Part shown: positions 16,867-26,200 of the stretch, one piece after another
How the letters are laid out: each line of letters starts with the position of its first letter
Position numbering within the stretch: the first letter of the stretch is position 1
Assembly (NCBI GenBank): GCA_019115845.1
Contig: DXCU01000075.1
Span: 17,792-81,791, forward strand
DNA length: 64,000 nucleotides
Reading direction: 5' to 3'
Source: Candidatus Rubneribacter avistercoris
GTDB lineage: Bacteria; Actinomycetota; Coriobacteriia; Coriobacteriales; Eggerthellaceae
Notes under the pieces: model-generated
What the model was told of the DNA's origin: nothing
Databases searched by the model: none
The model's input: only the letters and a program-made list of their open reading frames with translations
Translations under genes and position numbers: made by a program

Positions 16867-18006
16867 ATGCCCAAACATGCCTCAAACGAACCACGCGGCG
16901 CTTCAAGCGGCAAGAACGATTTCGACTCCGACGAGCGCATCGGCCTGACAGAGGCTTTCCCCGCCGTGCAGCCCTCCGACCCCAAGGCCGGGGAGGACGG
17001 GCGCATCGGGCTCACGGAGGCCTTCGCCCCCGTGGCGGCCGGCGAAGGGGCCCACGCCGGAGGGTTCAGCTACCAGGGCGACAACGACGACGAGTACCCC
17101 GACGCCTTCGAGAGCCTCGAGCCGGTGGAGGCGCCGCCGCTGCTGTTCGACGACGCTCCCGCTCCCGAGCCCAAGCGGACCCGGGGTCGCCACGGCAAGG
17201 AGCGCAAGCCTCCCGTTCCGCCGCATCAGCGCAAGTCCCGCCGGATGCGCAAGATACTCATAGCCATCGTGGTGCTGCTCGTGCTGCTCATCGGCGCCTT
17301 GGGGTACTTCGTCTGGCAGTGGTTCCAGGAAAGCCAGCTGGTGGCCGCTCAGCAGGCCCAGGAGCAGCAAAGCTCGCAGGAGGTGGGTTCGCTGCAGCAG
17401 GACCAGAGCGAGACCAAGGACGCCAGCACCACCGTGTCCAAGAAGACCGAGGCCCCCTCGCTCACGTCCCTTCTGGGCATGACCAAGGACCAGGCCATCG
17501 AGTCGCTCAAGCGCGGGGCGACCGAGACCAGCTCCAAGGAGGTCAACGAGGAGGGCAACCCCGTCAAGACGAACGTGACGGTGGCCCTGACTGACGAGCC
17601 CGCCGACACGCGCTCGGGCACTCCCACGGTGTATCTGGGCCTGAGCGAAGAGGGCGCGGTGGTGCAGGCGGGCTATTCGGCCGCCACCGCGTCATTGGGC
17701 TATGGCTCGCTCAGCTTCGTGGATGCGGTGCAAAACGAGCGCATTGTGGAGAAGACCCTGCAGGAGGCGGGCGTCAGCGTGGCCGAGGGTTCGGTGGAGC
17801 TTCCCGCCGACAAGTCGGAGTACTCCGAGTACGCCAGCGACGGCACCACGCTTGTGAAGGAGAGCTGTTCGTTCTCCGGCACGGTGGAGTTCAACGGGGC
17901 GCCGCACGAGTGGTCCTCGGTGTTGCTCTACGACTACGCCACGGCCAACACCTCCGGCAACCTGGCCGACACCGTTCGCATCATTTACGTCTACGTGAAC
18001 GCGTAG
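16867..18006 (+). CDS. bitopic membrane protein with duplicated RIGLTEAF motif
   Basis: A 379-residue protein not recognised. The cytoplasmic N-terminal 125 residues hold two copies of (D/G)(E)RIGLTEAF (near residues 25 and 46), like short docking motifs. A basic stretch then leads to one transmembrane helix at about residues 129-150 (ILIAIVVLLVLLIGALGYFVW), a Gln-rich linker, and an extracellular domain of about 190 residues with a PASTA-like start (SLLGMTKDQAIESLKR), no Cys, and many beta-strand stretches. GGAAGG precedes ATG 16867. Its pairing with the preceding small membrane gene suggests a cell-envelope role, which is inference. Confidence 0.7.
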   Translation: MPKHASNEPRGASSGKNDFDSDERIGLTEAFPAVQPSDPKAGEDGRIGLTEAFAPVAAGEGAHAGGFSYQGDNDDEYPDAFESLEPVEAPPLLFDDAPAPEPKRTRGRHGKERKPPVPPHQRKSRRMRKILIAIVVLLVLLIGALGYFVWQWFQESQLVAAQQAQEQQSSQEVGSLQQDQSETKDASTTVSKKTEAPSLTSLLGMTKDQAIESLKRGATETSSKEVNEEGNPVKTNVTVALTDEPADTRSGTPTVYLGLSEEGAVVQAGYSAATASLGYGSLSFVDAVQNERIVEKTLQEAGVSVAEGSVELPADKSEYSEYASDGTTLVKESCSFSGTVEFNGAPHEWSSVLLYDYATANTSGNLADTVRIIYVYVNA

Positions 18007-18012
18007 AGCCGC

Positions 18013-18099
18013 GGGCGCCGACCGTCGGTCCGGTCGGCGCCCGATCTCGCGAAGGGCCCGCCTCTCCCGTGCATGCGCCGGAGAGGCGGGCCCTTCGCG
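18013..18099. terminator. two hairpins between convergent genes
   Basis: GGGCGCCGACCG pairs with CGGTCGGCGCCC (18013-18042). A second, longer inverted repeat pairs CGAAGGGCCCGCCTCTCC with GGAGAGGCGGGCCCTTCG (18049-18098). Together they would stop transcription from both sides. Confidence 0.75.
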
Positions 18100-18134
18100 T
18101 TGGAACGCCTTCGAACGGAAGGGGGCGAATCCCC

Positions 18135-18545
18135 TTACTCCTCCTCCGCCTGCCGCGCCGCTTGCACGTGCTCGATGGAGATGGTGGGGATGCGCACGAA
18201 CATGAGGTAGATCAGGAACAGGGCGACGCAGCCCAAGATCACCCACACCACGGGCTTCTGCACGATGAGCGCGCTTGCGCCCATGACCAGAAACGACACG
18301 GTGAGGATGCGCACCTTGGTGGAAGCTGGAATACCGCCTGCTTGTTTGAACGCCTCCACGTAGGTCTTGTACACCTTGGTGGAGACGATCCAGGCATGGC
18401 AGCGCGGCGAGGACTTCGCGAACAGGAAGGTCGCCAGAAGCAGGAGGGGAGTGGTGGGCAGCACCGGCACGAACACGCCGACGCACCCGAGGATGCAGGC
18501 GATCCAGGCGCCGATGAGCATGAGGGTGCGGATTGCGCGGTTCAT
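18135..18545 (-). CDS. DUF454 (YbaN-family) membrane protein
   Basis: A 136-residue protein with three hydrophobic segments and the DUF454 signature LGCVGVFVPVLPTTPLLLLATFLFAKSSPR, followed by AWIVSTKVYKTYVEAF. The family is widespread and its function unknown. GGAAGGA lies before ATG 18545. It stands alone, convergent with the preceding gene. Confidence 0.88.
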   Translation of the reverse strand: MNRAIRTLMLIGAWIACILGCVGVFVPVLPTTPLLLLATFLFAKSSPRCHAWIVSTKVYKTYVEAFKQAGGIPASTKVRILTVSFLVMGASALIVQKPVVWVILGCVALFLIYLMFVRIPTISIEHVQAARQAEEE

Positions 18546-18882
18546 GGGGCGTCCTTCCGGTTGTTGTGCGTTTGGGGCAGTATAGCAGACGCCCATCGTG
18601 CTCGCGCGGCAAAACCGCCCCCGTGCGCCAGATGGAGGGGTTATCCCTTTTCCTGCCAAATCGCTGCTGCCGCGGGCTTGTGCCGGCGGCAGGCCCGACA
18701 GGGGGAGGTCCCTTCCGCTGTTAAACCAGGATTGACATAGGCCAGGCCGGTTCGCCGGGCAAAACCCTACCCGTCAGGCGGGGAGGGCCTTGCCCGGCGC
18801 CCGACCAGGGAAGGCTCGGTTCGAGATTCGGCAAACACCGGTTCGTGCCAACGGTGGTTTAACAGCGGAAAGCCCCTCCGGT
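18546..18882. other. non-coding stretch, nothing certain
   Basis: Holds the upstream region of the DUF454 gene and an isolated TTGACA at about 18731-18736 without a convincing -10 partner. No gene or hairpin of note. Confidence 0.4.
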
Positions 18883-19032
18883 GGCGAGAAATCACCGAAG
18901 TCGGAAGATTTCAGGGAGCGCGGGCGGCCCTGGGAGCCTCTTTCGGATGGCGGATCTCTTCCGATCAGGCGTTTTGCTCATGCGGCGGCGGGTGGTGACG
19001 GAAGGGCTTTCCGACTTCGGTGAATTCTCGCC
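18883..19032. repeat. 150-bp unit bounded by 24-bp inverted repeats
   Basis: The left arm 18883-18906 begins GGCGAGAAATCACCGAAG and the right arm 19009-19032 is its reverse complement at 23 of 24 positions (it ends CTTCGGTGAATTCTCGCC). The 102 bp between do not code. This is either a small non-autonomous element of MITE type or a long RNA hairpin. No target-site duplication was obvious to me. Confidence 0.6.
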
Positions 19033-19258
19033 ATGCGGCTCGTCGCCCGCCGTTCTCGCCGCAGCGCCGCAACGCCCTGCCGCCCGCAGCCGCCCTTCGC
19101 GCCGCGCCGCGGCCGTCGCCATCCTTTTCGCGCCCGCATGCCGCGCCCGCGACGCCGTTCCCTGCGGTAGGTTGAATTTCAAGATGCAACAGCGTTGCGT
19201 TCGACCTTGCAGCGACGAAGTCCGCAGGCCCCTGCGCGCCGCTTGGCACCGCGGGGGT

Positions 19259-19412
19259 TTGCGTCCGGGAGCAGGGCGTGGTACCATCGGACCGACCGGA
19301 CAAATAGCCTGGTTTTTCTCGAAGGATGCCTGCGGGCATCCTTCGTTCGTTTAAGGGGAAGATGAGCAAAGGGTAGTCTTTGGGAGCCTTTCCCGATCGG
19401 AGGAGGAGGGCC
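19259..19412 (+). promoter_or_regulatory. promoter and leader of the sipW operon
   Basis: TTGCGT at 19259-19264 and TACCAT at 19282-19287 are 17 bases apart, with a TGG extension before the -10. The leader then carries an 11-bp perfect hairpin (CGAAGGATGCC / GGCATCCTTCG, TGCG loop, 19320-19345) followed by a weak T-run, and a 4-codon mini-frame at 19362-19376. The hairpin could act as a terminator or attenuator for the surface-protein operon. GGAGGAGGG precedes the GTG at 19413. Confidence 0.5.
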
Positions 19413-20027
19413 GTGCAGGCAGACAGCGGACATGCGGATGCCGTGAGGATTGTCATCCGGGAGGGCAAGCCGCCTTTTGCGGCGCGGGCGCTCCACGGGG
19501 TGGCGGCCTTGCTGTGCCTGGCCATGCTGGCGGCGCTGTGCCTTCTGGCCGTGCCGCGGCTCTTTGGGGTGCACGAGTTCAACGTCACCTCCTCTTCCAT
19601 GTCGCCGGCCTACCCGGTGGGATCGCTCGTGTTCGCCGTGCCCGTTGATCCGGCTTCCGTTCGACCGGGCGAGGTGGTGTCGTTCGTCATGAACGAAGAC
19701 TTGGACGTGGCCACCCACCGCGTGGTGGAGAACGACTACCAAAACGGCCGTCTTGTGACCAAGGGGGATGCCAACGCCAACCGCGATGACCCCATTCTGT
19801 ACGAGAACGTGGTGGGCGTGGTGCGCTTCTCCGTTCCGATGGCGGGCGGCGTGATCGACAAGCTGTCGAACGACCAGGCGGGACGCATGGCCGCTGCGGG
19901 CGCGGCCGTGTGCCTGGTGGTTTTGGTGGTTTGCCTGGAGGTTGCGGCGGGGCTGCTCTCCCGCAGGCAGCCGACCGTCTCCGTCGCGTCCGCCGACGGC
20001 CTTGCGCCGAAAGGGGGCCTGCGATGA
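19413..20027 (+). CDS. sipW: signal peptidase I, SipW (ER/archaeal) type
   Basis: A 204-residue membrane peptidase. An N-terminal transmembrane helix (about residues 25-50) precedes the catalytic domain. The nucleophile is Ser62 in SSSMSP. The usual bacterial catalytic Lys is replaced by His102 in THRVVE, which is the mark of the SipW type. GDANANRDD is the expected later motif. A second transmembrane helix lies near residues 160-185. In Bacillus, SipW processes TasA and TapA for the biofilm fibre. Here the following genes have SipW-substrate-like N-termini, so it is probably dedicated to them. Its stop overlaps the next start (ATGA). Confidence 0.88.
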   Translation: MQADSGHADAVRIVIREGKPPFAARALHGVAALLCLAMLAALCLLAVPRLFGVHEFNVTSSSMSPAYPVGSLVFAVPVDPASVRPGEVVSFVMNEDLDVATHRVVENDYQNGRLVTKGDANANRDDPILYENVVGVVRFSVPMAGGVIDKLSNDQAGRMAAAGAAVCLVVLVVCLEVAAGLLSRRQPTVSVASADGLAPKGGLR

Positions 20028-20677
20028 TGGGCGGCCTTCGGAAGTCCGCGCCTGCGGCGTGCGCGGCCGTGGCGGCGTGCGCCGTTGCGGCGGCCCTATG
20101 CCTGCTGCTCGCCGTGCTGGCGCCCCTTCCGGGCACGGCGGCGTTCACCTCGGCCACCGCGAACAGCGAGCCGAACGCCTTCACGCTGGGCAGCGTGAAG
20201 ATACGCCTGGTGGAAAACGACGTGCCGGCCGAAGGCGCCGAAGCCGACGTCCCCTTTGGCGAGGATGCCAAGAAGGTCCAGGTGGAATGCATCGGGCGCA
20301 ACCCGGCGGTGGTGCGCGCGTACCTGTATCCGGACGTGGCGGAAACGGACGGCACGAGGATGTGGGCCGCGCAGGATTGGTCGGAGCCGCAGGACGGCCG
20401 CATGAGCCTGGGTCCCGTGACGCTGCACTTGGCGCAGGGCTGGGAGCAAAGCTGGACCTATCGCGACGGCGCCTTCTACTACCGAAAGGTCCTGCAGCCC
20501 GGGCAGACGACTGAGCCGCTGCTTGCCGGGGTCACCCTGGCGGACGGCGTGGACGCGGCCGCCTTGGGCGGGGTGGGGGTGGCGGTTGCGGCCGAGGCCG
20601 TGCAGGCCAGCCCCAGCGAGGCACCGGCGACGTGGGGCTGCACGGTCGGCGACGACGGCAGCGTGGAGGTGGGCTGA
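20024..20677 (+). CDS. secreted protein with SipW-dependent-type N-terminus
   Basis: A 217-residue protein. The hydrophobic signal (residues about 12-36) ends at GTAAFTSATANSEPNAFTLGSVKI, the pattern of TasA/CalY-family substrates, in which a short segment after cleavage leads to an F-T-x-G-x-V strand. The rest is predicted beta-rich, with no Cys beyond the signal except two near residues 92 and 210 and no cell-wall anchor. It probably forms part of an extracellular fibre, by analogy with TasA. Start ATG 20024 is coupled to sipW. Confidence 0.7.
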   Translation: MMGGLRKSAPAACAAVAACAVAAALCLLLAVLAPLPGTAAFTSATANSEPNAFTLGSVKIRLVENDVPAEGAEADVPFGEDAKKVQVECIGRNPAVVRAYLYPDVAETDGTRMWAAQDWSEPQDGRMSLGPVTLHLAQGWEQSWTYRDGAFYYRKVLQPGQTTEPLLAGVTLADGVDAAALGGVGVAVAAEAVQASPSEAPATWGCTVGDDGSVEVG

Positions 20678-20809
20678 ATGGCTCGCTTCGCGCCACGTAT
20701 ACGGCCTTCGGTGTCGCGCCGGCGGCGCTCCGGACGGGGGCGCGACCGCCCGCCGTAGCAGTGTGCGCACAGGATGCAGGGGTCACTGATGAAAAAGAAG
20801 GAGGAACCC

Positions 20810-21721
20810 ATGGAAAACCAAAGGCAAGACCCGGTCATCGTGGTGGAGAGGACCGAGCGCAAGCGCAGCAAGGGCCTGATGGCGGGCGTGCTGGGCGCAG
20901 CCCTGGTGGCGGCGCTCGGCGTGGGCGGCACGCTCGCGTACCTGACCTACACCACCAATCAGGAAAAGAACAGCTTCACATCCAACCCCAACATCACGGC
21001 CGATTTGCTGGAGCCTGAGTGGACGGCGGGCGCAGCCGAGGGGGATGCGAAAGACGCCCCGGATGGCTCGAAGATGCCTCTGGAGGCCGACAACATGATC
21101 CCCGGCAGCGAGGTGGCCAAGAACCCGTTCGTGGTGAACACCTCCGTCAACGGGGCGAAGGCGTGGGCCGGCATCAAGCTGCAGTTCGAGAAATGGAACG
21201 GTTCGGGCTACGTCGCTATGACCGATGATGAGATGGGCAAGGTGCTTAAGGTGTACTCGCTGTACGCCACAGGCAAGAATGCGGATGCTGGCATCGTGTC
21301 GGCGGACGGCTGGACGGAGAGTACCGGCGATGCCGCAGATGGTGCGAGATACTTCTACTACGCCACTGCGCTCGAGGCGGAGACGGCGGATGAATTTACG
21401 GGCGAAAACGATACCGATGCCTACCGCAACATCCCCGCAACCAAGCGCACCGTGGCGCTCTTCGACAAGGTGAAGTTCCTTGAGACCGCCACGCAGGCCG
21501 ACATCGACGCCTTGAATGACGCTCTCAATCCGGGCGACGCGGTGGACGATCCGAGCTGGCGCGTGACAGTGACGGGCGCGATCATCGGCGCCACGGGCGC
21601 CGCGAGCGAGACGGCCGCCACTTTCGTCACTGAGACGGCCGGCGTGTCGTGGAAAGGCGTCCTTGACGCCGCAGCGGCTCCGGCCGCAGGCACGGGCGTC
21701 AGGACCCTGGTTGTTCCGTAA
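20810..21721 (+). CDS. TasA/CalY-like secreted protein, SipW substrate type
   Basis: A 303-residue protein. A basic N-terminus (RTERKRSKG) is followed by a hydrophobic stretch ending GVGGTLAYLTYTTNQEKNSFTSN, a very good match to the SipW-type signal and cleavage region. The mature part has NMIPGSEVAKNPFVVNTSVNGAKAWAGIKLQFEKW, as in TasA-like domains. I chose ATG 20810 because GAAGGAGG is 6 bases upstream. It is the most TasA-like product in the operon and the best candidate for the main subunit. Confidence 0.78.
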   Translation: MENQRQDPVIVVERTERKRSKGLMAGVLGAALVAALGVGGTLAYLTYTTNQEKNSFTSNPNITADLLEPEWTAGAAEGDAKDAPDGSKMPLEADNMIPGSEVAKNPFVVNTSVNGAKAWAGIKLQFEKWNGSGYVAMTDDEMGKVLKVYSLYATGKNADAGIVSADGWTESTGDAADGARYFYYATALEAETADEFTGENDTDAYRNIPATKRTVALFDKVKFLETATQADIDALNDALNPGDAVDDPSWRVTVTGAIIGATGAASETAATFVTETAGVSWKGVLDAAAAPAAGTGVRTLVVP

Positions 21722-21733
21722 GGCGCTCATCGC

Positions 21734-22450
21734 GTGGCCCGGGTGTACGACATAGCCCTTGAACGCCCCGTCCGGGGAAGGCGCGTGGTGCTCGCGGCGG
21801 CTGCTGCTGCCGTCGCGCTCGCCTGCGTCCTCCCCGGGATTGCGGGCACGCAGGCCTACTACGGGGCCAATGATCGCGACACGCACGTGTTCGTGCTGCC
21901 CGACGTGCGCATATCGCTCACCGAGCAGTGGGACGTCCAGGACGGCCTGGGCCTTGCCCCCGGCACCACCGTGGTCAAACGGCCGGTGGTGGCCAACGAC
22001 GCGTCGCCGTGCTACGTGCGCGTCGTCGTGCGGCTTGCGGACGCGAACGGCGAGGCCCTGTCTCCCGACGCCTGCCCCGAGCGCTACCGGGCCATCATGG
22101 GAACGCTTTGGAGCGACCCTGCCGACCGCATGGAGGCGGGGCGGCCCTACTCCGCAAGCGAGCTGGCATCCCTGGAGGGCGTCGGCCAACTTTACGACGC
22201 CGAGTCCTTCCGCGAGCCGTACTACGACGCGTCCGTGGGCGGGCTTGTGTTCGAGCACGAGGGCGTGCTGGGCGCAGGGGAGTCGTGCGAGCTGTTCGCG
22301 AAGGTGTGCGTCCCGTCCGACTACACGGTACATGACATGGCCCTGATGGGCGACTACGTGCTGGGCATCCAGGCGCAGGCTATCCAAGCCGCCGGATTTA
22401 AGGACCAGCAGTCGGCCATGGAGGCCCTGTCCAAGGAAGGATTGCTATGA
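21734..22450 (+). CDS. secreted protein with SipW-type N-terminus
   Basis: A 238-residue protein starting at GTG. The signal ends IAGTQAYYGANDRDTHVFVLPDVRISLTEQWD, matching the substrate pattern of its neighbours. The mature segment VKRPVVANDASPCYVRVVVRL parallels the NPFVVNTSVNGAKAW region of the preceding protein, so the two are probably diverged paralogues. The stop overlaps the next start (ATGA). Confidence 0.7.
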   Translation: MARVYDIALERPVRGRRVVLAAAAAAVALACVLPGIAGTQAYYGANDRDTHVFVLPDVRISLTEQWDVQDGLGLAPGTTVVKRPVVANDASPCYVRVVVRLADANGEALSPDACPERYRAIMGTLWSDPADRMEAGRPYSASELASLEGVGQLYDAESFREPYYDASVGGLVFEHEGVLGAGESCELFAKVCVPSDYTVHDMALMGDYVLGIQAQAIQAAGFKDQQSAMEALSKEGLL

Positions 22451-23232
22451 GGGCCTCGCGTGCGAAAAGGACGCTGGCGACCGCCGCGGCCGCGCTGTTC
22501 GCGGCAGGGGCGATCTGCCTGGTTGCCGGGGGCGCCGCGCTGGCCTCGCCGTCGGCGGCAGAGGGCGCCGGGGACTATTTCGACGGGCGCCTTGTGCAGA
22601 AATGGGGGCAGGAAGGGCCCGTGCCCGCCTATCCGGGCATGACCGTGGAGCGCGACGCCCGGGCGGTGAACGAAGGGAGTGCGGTCATGGCGGCCCGCAT
22701 GCGGTTCGAGAAATCGTGGGGCAGCCTGGAGGACGGCGCGTGGACCGCCTGCGACGACGGGTCGCTGGACGAGTCGCTCATAGAGGTGGAGCTGCCCGAG
22801 GGCAGCGGCTGGGTGGACGGCGGCGACGGCTGGTACTACTACGAGCGTCCCGTCAATCCCGGCGAGAGCACAAACGCGTTCATATCCACCTGCTCCATAT
22901 CCGAGCACGTGGGCGAGGACGCGCACGTGGGCGAGGCCAGCGCGTACTCGGGCAAGGCGGCCCGGGTGGACGTCTACCTTGAATGCGCCCAGGCGTTCCA
23001 AGAATCTGCGGACGGGCCGGCAGAGAGCGCGTCTGCAGGCGGCGAGCAGGTGGTGCACAGGCTTCTCCGGTCGGTGACGGCCGCGTTCGCCCCCAAGACG
23101 GGCGACGGCGCGCTTGCGGGCTTCGCCCTGTGCGCCGCCGCATGCGCGCTGACGGCGGTTTCGGTCATCCTGCTTGCCTTGGCCCTGCGCCGCGGAAAAG
23201 ACGACGACTCCCCAAGGACGGTGTCCTTATGA
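22447..23232 (+). CDS. secreted TasA-like protein with a PKTGD sorting-type tail
   Basis: A 261-residue protein. A signal peptide (residues about 10-35) precedes a domain with VPAYPGMTVERDARAVNEGSAVMAARMRFEKSW, parallel to the other secreted proteins of the operon. The C-terminus has FAPKTGDGAL, a hydrophobic stretch of about 25 residues and a basic tail (RRGKDDD). This is the layout of sortase substrates, with PKTGD in place of LPxTG. It could anchor the fibre to the wall. No sortase gene is in the window. The stop overlaps the next start. Confidence 0.72.
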   Translation: MRASRAKRTLATAAAALFAAGAICLVAGGAALASPSAAEGAGDYFDGRLVQKWGQEGPVPAYPGMTVERDARAVNEGSAVMAARMRFEKSWGSLEDGAWTACDDGSLDESLIEVELPEGSGWVDGGDGWYYYERPVNPGESTNAFISTCSISEHVGEDAHVGEASAYSGKAARVDVYLECAQAFQESADGPAESASAGGEQVVHRLLRSVTAAFAPKTGDGALAGFALCAAACALTAVSVILLALALRRGKDDDSPRTVSL

Positions 23233-26200
23233 ACGCGAATCCGAGAACGCGCGCGGCCGCCGTTTGCGCGGCGGCGCTGCTGTTGGCCGCAACCCTGCTC
23301 TGCGCGGCGCTGGCGAAAGGCGGCATCTCGCGCGCATGGGCCGAGGATGGCGCCGTTTCTCTGGCGACGAACCCGGTGTGCCGCATCGTGGGCGGCGACG
23401 AGTACGATTCGCTCGCTCAGGCCGTTGCGGCGGCGGCATCCGGCAACACCATCGAGATCACCGCTAGCAACACCGTGGCACAGGCCATCGATGCCGGAGG
23501 CAAGGAGCTTACGCTGCGAAACGCCGACGGCGGGGCGCACGTCACGACGTTTTCCGCAGCGGGCTCTTTGACCACGTCCGGGAACTTCACGTTGGGCGCA
23601 TGCGTCCTCGACGGCGGAAGCGCTTCGGGCACCACTCGAACCTCAGCCCTCATCACCGTGAACGGCGGCTCGTTCACCATGGACGGCGCCACGGTGCGCA
23701 ACGTGACCAACACCAACGCCAGCACCGCCGCTGCAAACCCGGGAGGTGCTTTCGGTGTGGCGGCAGGCACGCTCACCTTTGCGAGCGGCACCATTGAAGG
23801 GTGCCGTGCTGCATCCGGGATCAATACATACGACACGAATGGGGGCGGCTCCGTGGCGCACATTGCCTCGGGGGCGACCTTGGTCATGCAGGAGGGAACG
23901 TCTATCTCGGGCAGTGGGTCATATGACAAAGACTCCTCTGTCCAAGGCTCTCCTATCTGTGTGCGTGGCATGTTTCGTATGGAGGGTGGAAGCATCTCTG
24001 GCAACACCAGTGTTTGCGGGGGAGCGATCTACTGCACAGAAACCGGCAATGCGATTCTGACCGGCGGATCAATTGTGAATAACAATGCTTCCAGCAGTCC
24101 GACCAGAGGAGGAGACGGCGGTGCGATGTTCCTTGCGGCGAACGCGAGGGCCACAGTGGGCGGTGATGTGCTGATACAGGGAAACTCGTCCACTCGAAGT
24201 GCCGGAGCCATTGCAATGCGCAACGGTGCGTCGCTTTCCATCGAAGGCGGCACCATAACGGGCAACAACACGGGAGGCGAAGCCTCGGAGGTTGTCGCGC
24301 CGTTCTACGGCGCCGTGTCCAGCCACGGAGCGGGCAACATAGCATCCGTCTCCCTGAGCGGTTCTCCGGTCATCGAGGGGAACACCTACAAAGGCTCCAC
24401 CCCCGCCGACCTTTCGGTGTCGGCGGCGAGCACGTTGACGGTTGGGAAACTGGAGCCGGGCGCGCACATCGGCATCTACGCCGCCTCGGGCATTGACGCT
24501 GCGGGCCAGCAGTTCGCCACGGGCGCGGACGCCGCGACGTCTTTGGGCGACCTGTCCGCTTTCTTCAGCAACACGCGGTCCGTGTCGGGGCGCCCGCTCA
24601 TGGGCGCGGCGGGAGACGGCACCGCCATCATCTGGGAGAACCCGCCCATCTGCAAGATAGCCTCCGCCGACGGAACGTCGGCTGTTGCGTACAACTCGCT
24701 GTCCGCCGCGTTCTCCGCTGCCGTGGCGCAAGGCGGCGCGACCATCGAGATGCTAGTGGAGTCCTACGATCTGACCTCCTCGCTTGACGTTGGGGGTTTG
24801 GCGGTGGACGTTGTGCTGACCACGGCCAAGACGGAAGGGGAGGGCTGCGCGGACGGCTACCCTTATGAAGGCGATGCTGAAACCCCCTGCACCATCAGGC
24901 GCGCGTTCAGCGGGGGCAGCATGCTCATGGTCGGAGGCGGTGGAGGGTCTCTGTCGTTTGTCGACCTCACGCTCGACGGCAACGCGGCCTCGTACACGGG
25001 AACGGGCGGCAGTGTCATCAGCGCTTCGAGCGGTGCTTCTGTGTGGTTAAGAGACGGATGCATCATACAAAACGCGCTGGCAGACCCCGGAAGCGGGGCT
25101 GCGGCCACCGCCAACGGGGGCGCGGCGGCTCTGGCCGATCAGGGCACGACGCTTCGCATGGAATCCGGTGCTGTTGCGCAGAACTGTCAAACAAAGGGTA
25201 GCTGGGGCGGCTTTCTGTATCAGGGTCCTAACACGTCGTTCATTGCAACAGGCGGCACAATACGAAACTGCGGCACCACCATAGCGGCCAGTTCGGGCGG
25301 TGCGATATTTGCGAACACCTCCTGCGTGACAGAGCTGGGTGGGGACTTCGAGGCATACGGCAACTACGCCTACGAGCATGGATCGTTCTGGCATGGGTTC
25401 AGCTCGACGGTTTTGCGGCTGAAGGGTTCGGCGAGCATTCACGACAACGACATAAAAGCCGCTGCCGCGAACAAAGAGGGTAGCGCGCTGTACACCTACG
25501 GGGCTATCGTCGAGATAGAGGGGTCCCCGACGGTCGCCGACAATCACCAACTGGATAACACTGAGTGCAACATCCACGTCACAGCCGATTCCCAGATCAA
25601 GGTGACGGGCAGTCTCACGGGTGGCGAAGTGGGCATTTACTTCTCGGCGCGGAGTGCGGCGGGAAACACGTTTGGCAAGGCATACGCGGGTTCCGCAGAG
25701 ACAACGGCCACCAATCTGACGGGCCTTTACCATCTGAAGAACGACATCACCGCCGGTTTGTCAGGCGCGCCGGGAACGGGATCCGCCGTCATCTGGGCCG
25801 CCACTCCCATCTGCAAAATCGTGGACGGCGGCGTGGCTGCGCCGTACTCCACGCTGACCGCCGCAGTGGCCGCCGCCAAACAGAAGGGCGGCAACGTAAC
25901 CATCGAGATGATTGTGTCGTCCTACAGCATTGGCACCGCGTTCGCTTTTGGCGCGCTTACGGGTGGAGTGAACATCACCGTCACCACGGCGAAGACGATC
26001 GACGAGGGCTGCGCGGACGGCTATCCCTACGAAGGCGCCGCCGATGCTCCGTGCGTACTGCAAAGAGCCTTTGCAGGTGGCGTCATGTTCACGGTCACGG
26101 GCGCCTCCGGCGGATCCGTGTCGTTCGCCGACATCATCCTAGATGGTAACGGGGGCACATACACCGGCGGGTCGGGCAGCGTCATCTACGGGTCGGGCGG

